Source of the DNA: Endozoicomonas arenosclerae
GTDB lineage: Bacteria > Pseudomonadota > Gammaproteobacteria > Pseudomonadales > Endozoicomonadaceae
Assembly (NCBI RefSeq): GCF_001562015.1
Contig: NZ_LASA01000119.1
Coordinates: forward strand, 1-35,416
Direction: 5' to 3'
DNA length: 35,416 bases
In this document: positions 7,744 through 16,154 of the stretch, one piece after another
Position numbering within the stretch: position 1 is the first letter of the stretch
Layout of the letters: every line of letters begins with the position of its first letter
The notes under the pieces: generated by a model
Seen by the model: only the letters and a program-made list of their open reading frames with translations
Databases searched by the model: none
What the model was told of the DNA's origin: nothing
Made by a program: the position numbers and the translations under genes

Positions 7744-8118
7744 ATGACCGATGAAAAACTGATCAAAACCCTGGCTGATATAGGCTTTATGGCCTCCAGC
7801 GTTGGCATGTCAAAGCACGCTTTCGGTATATTCAGCGCACTGGAGAAAGCCAGACCAGACAGTGTTCTCCCCACTTTGGGTTACGCCCTGACATTCATCA
7901 ATAAGAAAATGAATCAGGAAGCTCTGGAAATTCTCCATAAGGAAGCGGTACCTAAAGATCCTGAAAACCCCACGGTAAAAGCCTTTATTGGTATGGCGCT
8001 GATGATGGAAGGACGCAATAAGGAAGGTGAAGACTTTCTGACCACTGCGACTCAGGAAGGCGATGAAGAAACCAGCACCATGGCCAAAGAACTGCTCAAC
8101 AATATCCGAAAGGGCTAA
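7744..8118 (+). CDS. type III needle chaperone, YscG/PscG-like TPR protein
   Basis: This 124-residue all-helical protein has TPR-like repeats (helix pairs around SKHAFGIFSALEKARPDS, ALEILHKEA and EGRNKEGEDFL). Yersinia YscG is about 115 residues, has the same fold and binds the C-terminal helix of the needle subunit together with YscE. The position directly after sctF supports this role. The ribosome site is AAGAGG, nine bases before the ATG. The stop overlaps by four bases the end of the convergent glycosyltransferase/LanM-like gene, so the two transcripts meet head-on with no room for a terminator. Confidence 0.78.
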   Translation: MTDEKLIKTLADIGFMASSVGMSKHAFGIFSALEKARPDSVLPTLGYALTFINKKMNQEALEILHKEAVPKDPENPTVKAFIGMALMMEGRNKEGEDFLTTATQEGDEETSTMAKELLNNIRKG

Positions 8119-11100
8119 GAGCCCTTCTTACCAAGATCTTCAAGAATACCCTGCCTGACTTGTTCAGGCATCCCCTCTCCAGGCTTCAAGTGCTCTTCAA
8201 ACCAGCTATTAATCATCTGCAGATAAGCATCAAGAAACCTTTTCCTGAGTGATTCATCCGACAGCTTTGTTATCACAGCTACCTGCCTTTCAATCAGGTC
8301 AACAGAAAAGTAATGATCACTGATTTCATGTATTGACCCGTCGTACCGCTGAACAAAGACTGAGGGCTCTCCAACTTTTCGAACAAAACCGCTCTGCTCC
8401 ATTGCCATCCATCGTTCAGCCACAGGCTTTGCCAGCATACTGATAGGCTCCTGCCACATAGACTCCAACCAACGCTGACTCACCTCACCTGCCAGAGTAA
8501 TTCTTTTGGCCACTCTCAGGAAATAGCCCTTACAACGATCTCTGGAAATCTTCTGAAACTCTCTTGCTACATAGAAATCCCGGAACTGTTTGCGAAGATC
8601 ATTCAAATTACAACGAGGTTGATATCTGACCTCGCACCCTTTCAGGGATTTAATTGCATCACACCATTGACTGGTATTTTCCGTAACAGCAGTCAGTGCA
8701 GAGTTAAAACCTTCAGCAAAAGCGCTTGAATACTTTGCCTCTACCGGTGGCTGACGCCCATCCAACGAATGACGTCCTTGGGAAATCAACAGATGCTCAA
8801 TAAAAGGTGAAATTTGCTGGGACTCAGCGGTCACGAGCTCACCATTCTCAAGCTTGACTGAGCTGTATTGAGTTTGACAGGAATGAAAGTTTTCCCAGAG
8901 TTTGTTCAAGCCTGTGTACCCCAGACTGGACTCTTGCATGCCTCTCATAAATCCGAGTTCAGGATTTTGAAGCTCTGCTTCCAACTGCATAATAACGGAA
9001 CTGTGCAACGCTGTTTCCACGTCAACCAAGTAAGGCCTATCTCCACTTGTATGGATATTCTGGCTATGGATGTCCGCCAACCCAGCCATCAGACAAAAAC
9101 TCCCCGCCACTCCCAGACGCCGATAATAGCTTTCCAGGTTTCTGACATCAGTCACCGCTTCCCGGGCAATGAATTCAACATACCCATAAGACGATTTATT
9201 CAGAATTTTAAATACACCCAGAGCGTCCGGATCATTTACCCAGCCATTTAGAGATTGAGCCAGGCTACCCTTATCTCCCACCAGCAATTCATCAACAGTA
9301 AGATCTCTGAGCTTGTAAACCAGCCTTTCGCCATTGTCGAAGATTAACTCATAGACTGGAGAACCCAGGTCGTCTTTTAAATTCCTTATGCCCGCCAGAT
9401 CAGTTACTGACTTGCTGGCATCAGCAAAGAAGCGATCATTAATCTGAGCAATATCATCCTTAACACGGGCCAGAACCATCCTTATCAATCTCAACTGCTG
9501 TATAAACTCTCTCTGACCATTCCTGTACCAGTTTGGATAAGTCTCTAACAGGGTCTGAACACCATTATTCTCCAGAAGCTTCAGCACTTCACCATAACTG
9601 GTTAAACCCTGCTCTTGCGCAAACCAGCCTATAGCCTGAAGCAATCTTTCATCCATCCACTTCACTATTTCCTGAGCAATCGAGCGCATCAGGTTGTCGT
9701 TGGTATCAGCCACATCTTCACCAACGAAACAGAGGGTCAAGAATCGATTGATAAAGGGTTTTATCCAGCATGACCTGCGCTGCTCGGGAAAACTCAGCCC
9801 CTCAACAATGCTGGCAATCTCATTGGCATACCATTCAGGTAGCCTGACCGAATGCATTTCCTGAGAGTCGACCTCACCAGAAAACTCTATCAGCTGGTAT
9901 TTAAGCATCCAGCTTAATGAAAACAGCAATCTCTGTTTATCAGCAGAAGCAGCTAAAAGTTTTTCAACCGAGCCCGGAGTAACCAACTTTCTGATAAGCC
10001 CTCTGATCTCTTTTTTATCCAGCAGATGCTTCAACTGACTGAATAAAAAACCTTTCTCGGACATTAGCAAGACCCGAAGGCCCCGATCTGTCGCTACCAG
10101 ATATGCACTTTCTTCCAGAGCGGATGAGGCATAATGCCCAAAGACATCACGGTAAGGCATTCCCACTTCCCTGCCCTGATGATGCCGAATTCTCGAAGCT
10201 TCCCGTCCAAGCTCATCTACCAGCTCATGATATTGATCAATCAATAAAGGCCAGCTGAACTTCTCGTTAACTCTCTGGACTGCCATTAACGACATTTCCT
10301 CTCGAAAATCCTGATCCAGCAAGAGAGAAGCCAAAGCCTGTTTCAAAGCATCAAAATCCAGTGAAACCCCCTGAGCCTGGATGAATTGTGCCTGGGTTTT
10401 ATTCACAAGACTGAGTGAGCGGGATAAAGCATCATGATCAGCAGAGGCCGTCGGTATCAAATACCCCCCCTGACCTGAGGTAATCAAATCACGGTAGCCA
10501 TTCCAGTCCGATAGAATAACTGGAACTCCCTCTCTCATAGCCTCGAGGGGAGCCAGGCCAAAACTTTCCTGAATATTGTCAGCCAGAGAGACAAAAACAT
10601 CAGCCTGGGCCAACAACTGCTGTTTTTTTTCTTCATCCACCGTTAGCTCAAAACGAACAAAGTCTTCCAGATTAAACTCATAGGCCTGAGCCAAAAGAGA
10701 CTGAAGATACTCACCTGAAGCATCACCCACTCCGGCAACCACCAGCTGAAAGCGGGTTACCACACCTTCTTCCAGTAAGTCATTCAATGCCAGAAGCAAC
10801 GGATGCAAATCCATTTTGTCTGTTTCAGATAACCTTCCCAGGCACAAAATAACAGGACTATTTTCATTCGATGCGTCGTCAGACGTCACTGAATCAGAAG
10901 GTTTCCCTGCAGCTTTACCGACAGCATCTTTACCCGCGGGCTCAATACCAAGAGGAATAAGGCTTACCTGACCTCTATAAGGCACAGCAACACCCACTGT
11001 ATCGCTGAACGTTGCACTGGCTGATGCCAGCAAACGCTTCATGACTGTTTTTTGCGCGCTTGAACTGCAGATGATGGAATCACAGGGCTTTAAGGGTGAA

Positions 11101-11525
11101 AAAATCAGATCTCGAACTCGAGATAAGCGGGCATCGTCACTGAGACTATGGGCCCTGCCGGTAATAGGAAATACTCTGGTAGCATGCCGATCCCTTAATG
11201 AAGCAAGATCAGAAATATAAGGGTCACCTGAGTGAAAAACGGTATAAGCGTGTTGCTGAAGAGCGGAAGACAACTGATTAACGGGTAAAATACTGATGCT
11301 TTTGCCGGCACCATATTGATCGAGATAAGGCTTCCAGCCCAACCTGAATGCTTCTGTCTGAGAGTCATGCAAGTAAAGATGGAGCTCATCAAAACGGCTG
11401 TAACGAATCACCGCCTTGATAAAAGCTTCATTCGCCTCACGCAAACCATTATATCCTCCCGGAACGTTGCCACCCCAGGAAACCAGACAGCCAAACAAAG
11501 TGTGATTTAAAGACTGATCTGTCAT
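8115..11525 (-). CDS. GT4 glycosyltransferase fused to a LanM-type DUF4135 domain; candidate type III effector
   Basis: This 1136-residue protein has two enzyme-like halves. Residues 1 to about 445 form a GT-B fold of family GT4: an N-terminal GGYNGLRE loop, the domain-2 start ILCLGRLSE (226-234) and the EX7E motif (Glu320, Glu328) in ESFGLAPLE with a following DWNGYRDLI. Residues about 560-1120 match the dehydratase domain of class II lanthipeptide synthetases: Lys738 in LVYKLR, DIHSQN at 818-823 (Asp818, His820, Asn823) and Asp835 in LVDVET reproduce the kinase-like catalytic set known from CylM. The elimination-site threonine of LanM appears replaced by Asn973 after Arg967, and no LanC cyclase follows. 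No precursor peptide gene was seen. The preceding CesT-like gene overlaps it (ATGA), so I infer an exported effector that glycosylates and/or phosphorylates host targets. The substrate is unknown. Confidence 0.8.
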   Translation of the reverse strand: MTDQSLNHTLFGCLVSWGGNVPGGYNGLREANEAFIKAVIRYSRFDELHLYLHDSQTEAFRLGWKPYLDQYGAGKSISILPVNQLSSALQQHAYTVFHSGDPYISDLASLRDRHATRVFPITGRAHSLSDDARLSRVRDLIFSPLKPCDSIICSSSAQKTVMKRLLASASATFSDTVGVAVPYRGQVSLIPLGIEPAGKDAVGKAAGKPSDSVTSDDASNENSPVILCLGRLSETDKMDLHPLLLALNDLLEEGVVTRFQLVVAGVGDASGEYLQSLLAQAYEFNLEDFVRFELTVDEEKKQQLLAQADVFVSLADNIQESFGLAPLEAMREGVPVILSDWNGYRDLITSGQGGYLIPTASADHDALSRSLSLVNKTQAQFIQAQGVSLDFDALKQALASLLLDQDFREEMSLMAVQRVNEKFSWPLLIDQYHELVDELGREASRIRHHQGREVGMPYRDVFGHYASSALEESAYLVATDRGLRVLLMSEKGFLFSQLKHLLDKKEIRGLIRKLVTPGSVEKLLAASADKQRLLFSLSWMLKYQLIEFSGEVDSQEMHSVRLPEWYANEIASIVEGLSFPEQRRSCWIKPFINRFLTLCFVGEDVADTNDNLMRSIAQEIVKWMDERLLQAIGWFAQEQGLTSYGEVLKLLENNGVQTLLETYPNWYRNGQREFIQQLRLIRMVLARVKDDIAQINDRFFADASKSVTDLAGIRNLKDDLGSPVYELIFDNGERLVYKLRDLTVDELLVGDKGSLAQSLNGWVNDPDALGVFKILNKSSYGYVEFIAREAVTDVRNLESYYRRLGVAGSFCLMAGLADIHSQNIHTSGDRPYLVDVETALHSSVIMQLEAELQNPELGFMRGMQESSLGYTGLNKLWENFHSCQTQYSSVKLENGELVTAESQQISPFIEHLLISQGRHSLDGRQPPVEAKYSSAFAEGFNSALTAVTENTSQWCDAIKSLKGCEVRYQPRCNLNDLRKQFRDFYVAREFQKISRDRCKGYFLRVAKRITLAGEVSQRWLESMWQEPISMLAKPVAERWMAMEQSGFVRKVGEPSVFVQRYDGSIHEISDHYFSVDLIERQVAVITKLSDESLRKRFLDAYLQMINSWFEEHLKPGEGMPEQVRQGILEDLGKKGS

Positions 11526-11980
11526 GGCATAATCATCGTTGGCATGGTGGGCATTACGGCCTGTTCCTGGCTCACTTCAACCAGGTAGTATTCAAAATTG
11601 TTGGCAAACTCCGACAATGCTTCTTCTATTTGATCTTCATCCAGCCCCTGTAGCGGGCAGGAATAATGCAGGGCCAAAGCATCCTTTTCAGGCTCAATAG
11701 AGAGAATCACTCTTTGAGTGGTAGCAAGACCGACCGTTTTGGCCATCAGATTCCGAAGAACATTTTCCCTGTCCTTTTCACCTTGAGGCAATTCAGCTAT
11801 GACGCCATGAATAAAGAATCGCCCATTCGCCTGAAAGCAGGTGAACTCTATGCGGCTGTCGATGGTGAGATGGTATCGGTTATCACGGAAGTCCAGTTCA
11901 CCCAATTGATTCTTCTGGGCAATGGCTCTCATCAGATTGTCGAAACTCATAGCTTCCCTGCTCCGGGTAAAGGCATCCAT
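11522..11980 (-). CDS. type III secretion chaperone, CesT family
   Basis: This acidic 152-residue protein has the class I effector-chaperone layout: an N-terminal helix (MSFDNLMRAIAQKNQL), a twisted sheet with strands around HLTIDSRIEFTCF and RFFIHGVIAELP, a dimerisation helix (NVLRNLMAKTVG), two further strands and a C-terminal helix (DQIEEALSEFANNFEYYLVEV). Such dimers bind the N-terminal region of one effector and deliver it to the injectisome ATPase. Its TGA overlaps the ATG of the large downstream gene as ATGA, so the two are translationally coupled, as is usual for chaperone-effector pairs. An internal ATG at 11950 fits the family start better and may be the true start; the longer form has an AAAGG site. 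The methionine/proline-rich tail is unusual. Confidence 0.8.
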   Translation of the reverse strand: MDAFTRSREAMSFDNLMRAIAQKNQLGELDFRDNRYHLTIDSRIEFTCFQANGRFFIHGVIAELPQGEKDRENVLRNLMAKTVGLATTQRVILSIEPEKDALALHYSCPLQGLDEDQIEEALSEFANNFEYYLVEVSQEQAVMPTMPTMIMP

Positions 11981-12044
11981 GCCTTTAATAAGTAGATATT
12001 ATTTACAGTTTAATATGAATGTGATGTTTCGACAGGAACGACTG

Positions 12045-12071
12045 TAAAACTCCCGGCATGACCGCCGGGAG
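12045..12071 (-). terminator. Rho-independent terminator of the NhaC-family gene
   Basis: On the minus strand CTCCCGGC pairs with GCCGGGAG around a 6-nt loop (stem 12050-12071), followed by TTTTA. It lies 15 bases after the antiporter stop and insulates the chaperone-effector pair downstream. Confidence 0.8.
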
Positions 12072-12085
12072 AAACTTATGAAAGC

Positions 12086-13681
12086 TTATTCTGCGACCAG
12101 GTTTTCAGTGGGCTTAGCCATGGCATTACCTGACAACTTGCGAAATAGCAGTACAAGCAACACAAAACCCAACCCTGAAGCCAGAAAGCCCATTACGGAA
12201 GAATCTGTCAGCCCCATCACGAGATAGCCCACCATAGCCACACCGGCAATACCCAGGGCATAAGGCAACTGAGTAGTCACGTGGTCGATATGGTGACAGG
12301 AAGCTCCTGTAGAGGACAGTATCGTCGTATCGGAAATGGGTGAACAATGGTCACCAAATACGGCACCGGCCAGAACAGCCGCCAGCATTGGCAGGATCAT
12401 GGCAATATCAGCGGCTGCAGCCATATCACCAGCGATCGGCAACATGATGCCAAAGGTACCCCAGCTGGTTCCGGTTGAGAACGCCATTGCACCGGAAACC
12501 ACAAACAGAATCAGGGGAAGATAGCCTGAATCAATGCGAGAGTTGCTGACCAGCTCGGCCAGGAACTTACCGGTTTCCAGAGAGCTGATAATATCTACCA
12601 GAACCCAGGCCAGAACCAGGATATAGATAGCAGGCAGCATGGAACGAGTACCTTCAACCACAGCCTTGCCCCAGGTAGCGGCATCCAGATTATGACTGAT
12701 CATTCTTAGACCGGTCACTACCAGACCTGCCAGACCGCCATAAATCAGGGAATTAACAACATTGGTGTTTTCAAAGGCACCCAGAATAGAGAAAGGCGTT
12801 CCAGCTTCCTGAAGCGCTACAGCACCTGTAGCTATCAGAGAGGCTGTGGTGGCAATCACCAGAGTCACTACAGGAATCACCAGATCAGCGACAGTACCTT
12901 TTTCGCTGCTGCTGACGGTATCGGACGCACCCGGAGGCGTTCCCTTTCGGCTGTCATAAAGCTCTCCTGCACGGGCACGACGCTCGTGGGTCAGCATTGG
13001 ACCGACATTCAAATCCATCATGGCTGTACAGAACACCAGAGCCAGAGCGAATACTGCATAAAGGTTCATCGGCACCATGCTGACAAAGGCTCCAATCGCA
13101 CTGACATCTGTCACTTCATGAGCCACCAGAATGCTGCCAATCAGGGCAATAATATAAGCCCCCCAACTGGAAACCGGAGTAATAACACAGACAGGCGCTG
13201 CTGTGGAATCGATCAGGTAAGCCAGCTTGGCTCTTGAAACACCATGACGGTCCGTTAACGGACGGCCAATATTGCCCACAGCCAGTGCATTAAAGTAGTC
13301 ATCAATGAAGATGATAATACCCAACAATACGGTAACCAGCTGAGAACCCTGTCGGGATTTAACTCTCTGGCGAGCCCAGTCACCAAAGGCCCGGGCACCA
13401 CCGGAAACATCTATCAAAGTGGTGATAATGCCCAGCATCACCAGGAAAACCAGTATGAAGACACTGCCCGTATTCAGGCCATCATCCCAGAATACCTTGG
13501 TGAAACTTCCAAAGAGATAGGAAACCGTATTACCCAGACTGAAGTCTGTCAGTAGCAGGGCTCCTGCAAGAATACCGGCACCCAGAGAAAAGAGTACATG
13601 ACGCGTCAATATCGCCAGAACGATGGCCACCGCAGGTGCGACCAATGACAAGGGAGATGTGCTGTAACTAAGTAATTCCAT
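12086..13681 (-). CDS. NhaC-family Na+/H+ antiporter, probable lysine-linked transporter
   Basis: This 531-residue inner-membrane protein has about a dozen hydrophobic spans and the diagnostic NhaC-family signature GDHCSPISDTT (443-453), followed by a DHVTTQLPYAL segment. The family includes Na+/H+ antiporters and substrate-coupled members such as the malate/Na+-lactate exchanger MleN. The gene lies behind a lysine riboswitch (13867-14047), which elsewhere marks members of this family proposed to carry lysine, so the likely role here is Na+- or H+-coupled lysine movement rather than simple sodium export. That substrate is inferred from regulation, not from the protein. The ribosome site before the ATG is weak, which would suit riboswitch control of translation. 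It has its own terminator and forms a single-gene unit. Confidence 0.86.
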   Translation of the reverse strand: MELLSYSTSPLSLVAPAVAIVLAILTRHVLFSLGAGILAGALLLTDFSLGNTVSYLFGSFTKVFWDDGLNTGSVFILVFLVMLGIITTLIDVSGGARAFGDWARQRVKSRQGSQLVTVLLGIIIFIDDYFNALAVGNIGRPLTDRHGVSRAKLAYLIDSTAAPVCVITPVSSWGAYIIALIGSILVAHEVTDVSAIGAFVSMVPMNLYAVFALALVFCTAMMDLNVGPMLTHERRARAGELYDSRKGTPPGASDTVSSSEKGTVADLVIPVVTLVIATTASLIATGAVALQEAGTPFSILGAFENTNVVNSLIYGGLAGLVVTGLRMISHNLDAATWGKAVVEGTRSMLPAIYILVLAWVLVDIISSLETGKFLAELVSNSRIDSGYLPLILFVVSGAMAFSTGTSWGTFGIMLPIAGDMAAAADIAMILPMLAAVLAGAVFGDHCSPISDTTILSSTGASCHHIDHVTTQLPYALGIAGVAMVGYLVMGLTDSSVMGFLASGLGFVLLVLLFRKLSGNAMAKPTENLVAE

Positions 13682-13686
13682 AAATA

Positions 13687-13866
13687 CTGATCTTGTGAGT
13701 GAACAGACTCAAGGCACAGTACTTCCATGACTGCTGCATATAAGCTTAATTCACGATATAGGATCAGGAGGGCAATGGATGACAGCAGAAACCGGCCAGT
13801 AGGCCATTATCCTGCTTGTTGCTGAAGATCCGCCTTTTGAGCAGATGCAGTCAGAAACGATTGTCC
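13687..13866 (-). promoter_or_regulatory. leader between lysine riboswitch and NhaC-family start (expression platform)
   Basis: No terminator with a T run is visible, which argues for control of translation. A hairpin with AGCAG/CTGCT and GGCC/GGCC arms is centred on 13794-13805; its loop repeats the CUACU of the riboswitch closing stem and could compete for the same 5' strand. Further on, a CCUGAUCC segment (about 13760-13767) can pair with GAUCAG (13687-13692) just before the start codon. These pairings are found by eye and unproven. Confidence 0.4.
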
Positions 13867-14047
13867 AGTAGCGCTCCACAGTAAAAACTGTGACAGTGAT
13901 ACACCTCTTCGATGCACCACCAGCAGATGAGTTCGACAGCCTCTCTGCTTCGGCACCTTTTCCTTTCATCCGGCATCCTGCCTTGGCCAATCCAAGACAT
14001 TCGGAGTCACCCTCCTCCGGACTACTGATAAACGGTGCGCCTCTACT
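13867..14047 (-). promoter_or_regulatory. lysine riboswitch (L box)
   Basis: Read on the minus strand, the aptamer opens with AGUAGAGGCGC (14047-14037) and closes with GCGCUACU (13874-13867), giving the P1 stem. Between them, in the right order, are the AGUA of the loop E-type motif, a GGAGGAGGGUGAC turn region, the invariant GGUGCCGAAG core, a GCUGGUGGUGCA segment, a P4-like hairpin and a CACUGUCACAG...CUGUGGAGCG P5 region. This matches the lysine aptamer consensus from one end to the other. It controls the NhaC-family gene 185 bases downstream, presumably turning it off when lysine is abundant. Confidence 0.9.
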
Positions 14048-14371
14048 TTTTTGTCCTGGGTAAACAGTTTTGTTACCCAACGACTGTTTTTCAGGCCACA
14101 ACTCTTAGAGTAAGAAGACTTGTGTACCTTTCACTCATAACCGGAACTTCTGATCAGAATTCAACCTGATACAGAGCTTCCACTTATGGTGTTTATAAAG
14201 AGGATCACAGGCAGGGACGCAGCGACGGCTTCCTGCCACGTCACCCCTGATGCTCAATAATTATGCACATAGAGGCAAGAGTGACAACTGTGAGTATTAC
14301 GTAAAGGCACTTTTATATCTAAAAACCAAAGGTTTATCAGGTGTTTAGCCTGTAAAATTTTTCTGCCCCAG
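14048..14371. other. intergenic region upstream of the riboswitch
   Basis: These 324 bases lie between the guaA terminator and the riboswitch and must hold the promoter of the lysine-controlled gene. A 7-bp inverted repeat, TGGGTAA/TTACCCA (14057-14079), sits directly 5' of the aptamer. A GC-rich stretch at 14211-14250 is unexplained. I see no gene and no convincing promoter. Confidence 0.4.
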
Positions 14372-14410
14372 AAAAGAAAAACGGCTTGCCACTTTAACAG
14401 TGACAAGCCG
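14372..14410 (-). terminator. Rho-independent terminator of guaA
   Basis: On the minus strand CGGCTTGTCACT pairs with AGTGGCAAGCCG with one mismatch (stem 14382-14410), followed by TTTTTCTTTT. It lies 36 bases after the guaA stop. Confidence 0.88.
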
Positions 14411-14445
14411 CTTCAGATCTTCAAAACCTGATTAGCCCTTGATTT

Positions 14446-16023
14446 TTATTCCCACTCGATAGTGGCAGGAGGCTTGCTGGATACATCATAAGTTACACGA
14501 GATACATGCTCTATCTCATTGATAATCCTGCTGGAGACTTTCTCGAGCAGCTCATAAGGCAAATGAGCCCAGCGAGCGGTCATGAAATCAATTGTTTCCA
14601 CAGCACGCAAAGCAACGACATACTCATAACGACGGCCATCACCCACCACGCCTACAGATTTTACAGGCAGGAATACTGCAAAAGCCTGACTGGTCTTGTG
14701 ATACCAATCAGCCCGGTGCAACTCTTCAATGAAGATCGCATCAGCCTGACGAAGAATGTCACAGTACTCTTTCTTAACCTCAGCCAGAACCCTTACACCC
14801 AACCCAGGTCCGGGGAATGGATGGCGGTAAAGCATGTCATAAGGCAAACCCAGCTCAAGACCGATCTTGCGCACCTCATCCTTGAACAGCTCTCTCAGCG
14901 GCTCAACCAGCTCCATAGCCATGTCTTCAGGCAAACCACCCACATTATGATGAGACTTGATGACATGGGCTTTACCCGACTTGGCACCGGCAGATTCGAT
15001 AACATCAGGATAAATAGTGCCCTGCGCCAGGAACTGAACATTATCCAGAGCAGTAGCCTGCTGATCAAAGACTTCGATAAAAGTATTACCAATAATCTTG
15101 CGCTTGGCCTCAGGATCCTGAACACCTTTCAACTTACTCAGGAACAGCTCTTCCGCATCAGCACGAATCACGCGAACACCCATGTTTTCTGCAAACATGG
15201 CCATCACCTGATCACCTTCATTCAAACGAAGCAGGCCATTATCTACAAAGACACAGACCAGTTGATCACCGATCGCCTTATGCAGAAGGGCTGCCACAAC
15301 ACTGGAATCCACACCACCGGAAAGGCCCAGCAGAACGGTTTTATCACCCACCTGCTCACGAACACGGGTAATAGCATCTTCAATGATCTGGCCTGGAGTC
15401 CAAAGCTTCTGACAACCCGCTATATCCATCACAAAGCGCTCAAGAATACGGCCACCCTGTTTGGTGTGAGTCACTTCCGGATGGAACTGTACGCCGTAAT
15501 ACCGCTTCTCTTCACAGGCCATAGCCGCAAAAGGACAGGAGTCTGTTGAAGCGGCGACAACAAAGCCTTCTGGCAACTGGGAAACCTTGTCACCGTGGCT
15601 CATCCAGACATCAAGGCTCAGACGCCCCTGTTCACCAACATGATCTTCAATGCCTTCAAACAGCCTTACCCTGTTTTCCAGATTGACCTCAGCATAACCA
15701 AACTCACGCAGGTTGGAGGTAGAGACCTTACCGCCCAATTGCTCCGCCATGGTTTGCATGCCATAACAGATACCCAGAACAGGTACACCCAGATCAAAGA
15801 CAGCCTGAGGAGCACGAGGAGAAGCATCTCCGGTAACGGATTCAGGTCCACCGGACAGAATAACCGCCTTGGGTGCAAACTCAACAATCGCCTGCTCATC
15901 CATATCGTAGGGATGCAGCTCACAATAGACGCCAATCTCACGTACACGGCGAGCAATAAGCTGGGTGTACTGGGAACCGAAATCCAGAATCAGAATTCGT
16001 TCAGCGTGGATATCCTGTGACAT
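14446..16023 (-). CDS. guaA: GMP synthase (glutamine-hydrolysing)
   Basis: This enzyme converts XMP to GMP using ATP and ammonia released from glutamine, the last step of guanine nucleotide synthesis. With the ATG at 16023 it has 525 residues, the E. coli length. The class I amidotransferase triad is visible: Cys86 in GICYGMQ, then His181 and Glu183 in FHPEV. The ATP pyrophosphatase P-loop SGGVDS is at 235-240, and the C-terminus shows the typical [11 protein letters not shown] end. The frame is open for 29 further codons upstream, but that extension runs into the intergenic hairpin and is not conserved. guaB precedes it by about 130 bases, the usual guaBA arrangement. Confidence 0.97.
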   Translation of the reverse strand: MSQDIHAERILILDFGSQYTQLIARRVREIGVYCELHPYDMDEQAIVEFAPKAVILSGGPESVTGDASPRAPQAVFDLGVPVLGICYGMQTMAEQLGGKVSTSNLREFGYAEVNLENRVRLFEGIEDHVGEQGRLSLDVWMSHGDKVSQLPEGFVVAASTDSCPFAAMACEEKRYYGVQFHPEVTHTKQGGRILERFVMDIAGCQKLWTPGQIIEDAITRVREQVGDKTVLLGLSGGVDSSVVAALLHKAIGDQLVCVFVDNGLLRLNEGDQVMAMFAENMGVRVIRADAEELFLSKLKGVQDPEAKRKIIGNTFIEVFDQQATALDNVQFLAQGTIYPDVIESAGAKSGKAHVIKSHHNVGGLPEDMAMELVEPLRELFKDEVRKIGLELGLPYDMLYRHPFPGPGLGVRVLAEVKKEYCDILRQADAIFIEELHRADWYHKTSQAFAVFLPVKSVGVVGDGRRYEYVVALRAVETIDFMTARWAHLPYELLEKVSSRIINEIEHVSRVTYDVSSKPPATIEWE

Positions 16024-16055
16024 GTGTCTTCTCAAAAATGTATAACAGCGATGAT

Positions 16056-16097
16056 CAATGAACGAGCTCAAGTGCAGTGCACCTAGATCGTTCATTG
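16056..16097 (-). promoter_or_regulatory. long stem-loop in the guaB-guaA gap
   Basis: CAATGAACGA (16056-16065) and TCGTTCATTG (16088-16097) form a perfect 10-bp inverted repeat, and the 22 bases between them fold further (GGTGC/GCACT with a 3-nt loop), giving a nearly continuous stem of about 20 bp. There is no T run, so it is not a simple terminator. It lies 33 bases before the guaA start and may be a processing or stability element that sets the ratio of the two gene products. Confidence 0.5.
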
Positions 16098-16154
16098 GCC
16101 AGAAAATCAATCAACTGAGGCAATTAGCACCAACAGTTCAAGGGAATTATCAAA

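Noticed and set aside
8115-11525. Reading the LanM-like gene as a lanthipeptide biosynthetic cluster
   Set aside because: There is no cyclase domain, and no precursor peptide, protease or ABC transporter gene was seen nearby. The coupled chaperone and type III genes fit secretion better.
13751-14101. A 116-codon minus-strand frame upstream of the NhaC-family gene
   Set aside because: It runs straight through the lysine riboswitch aptamer and has unlikely composition; the RNA explains the sequence conservation better than a protein.
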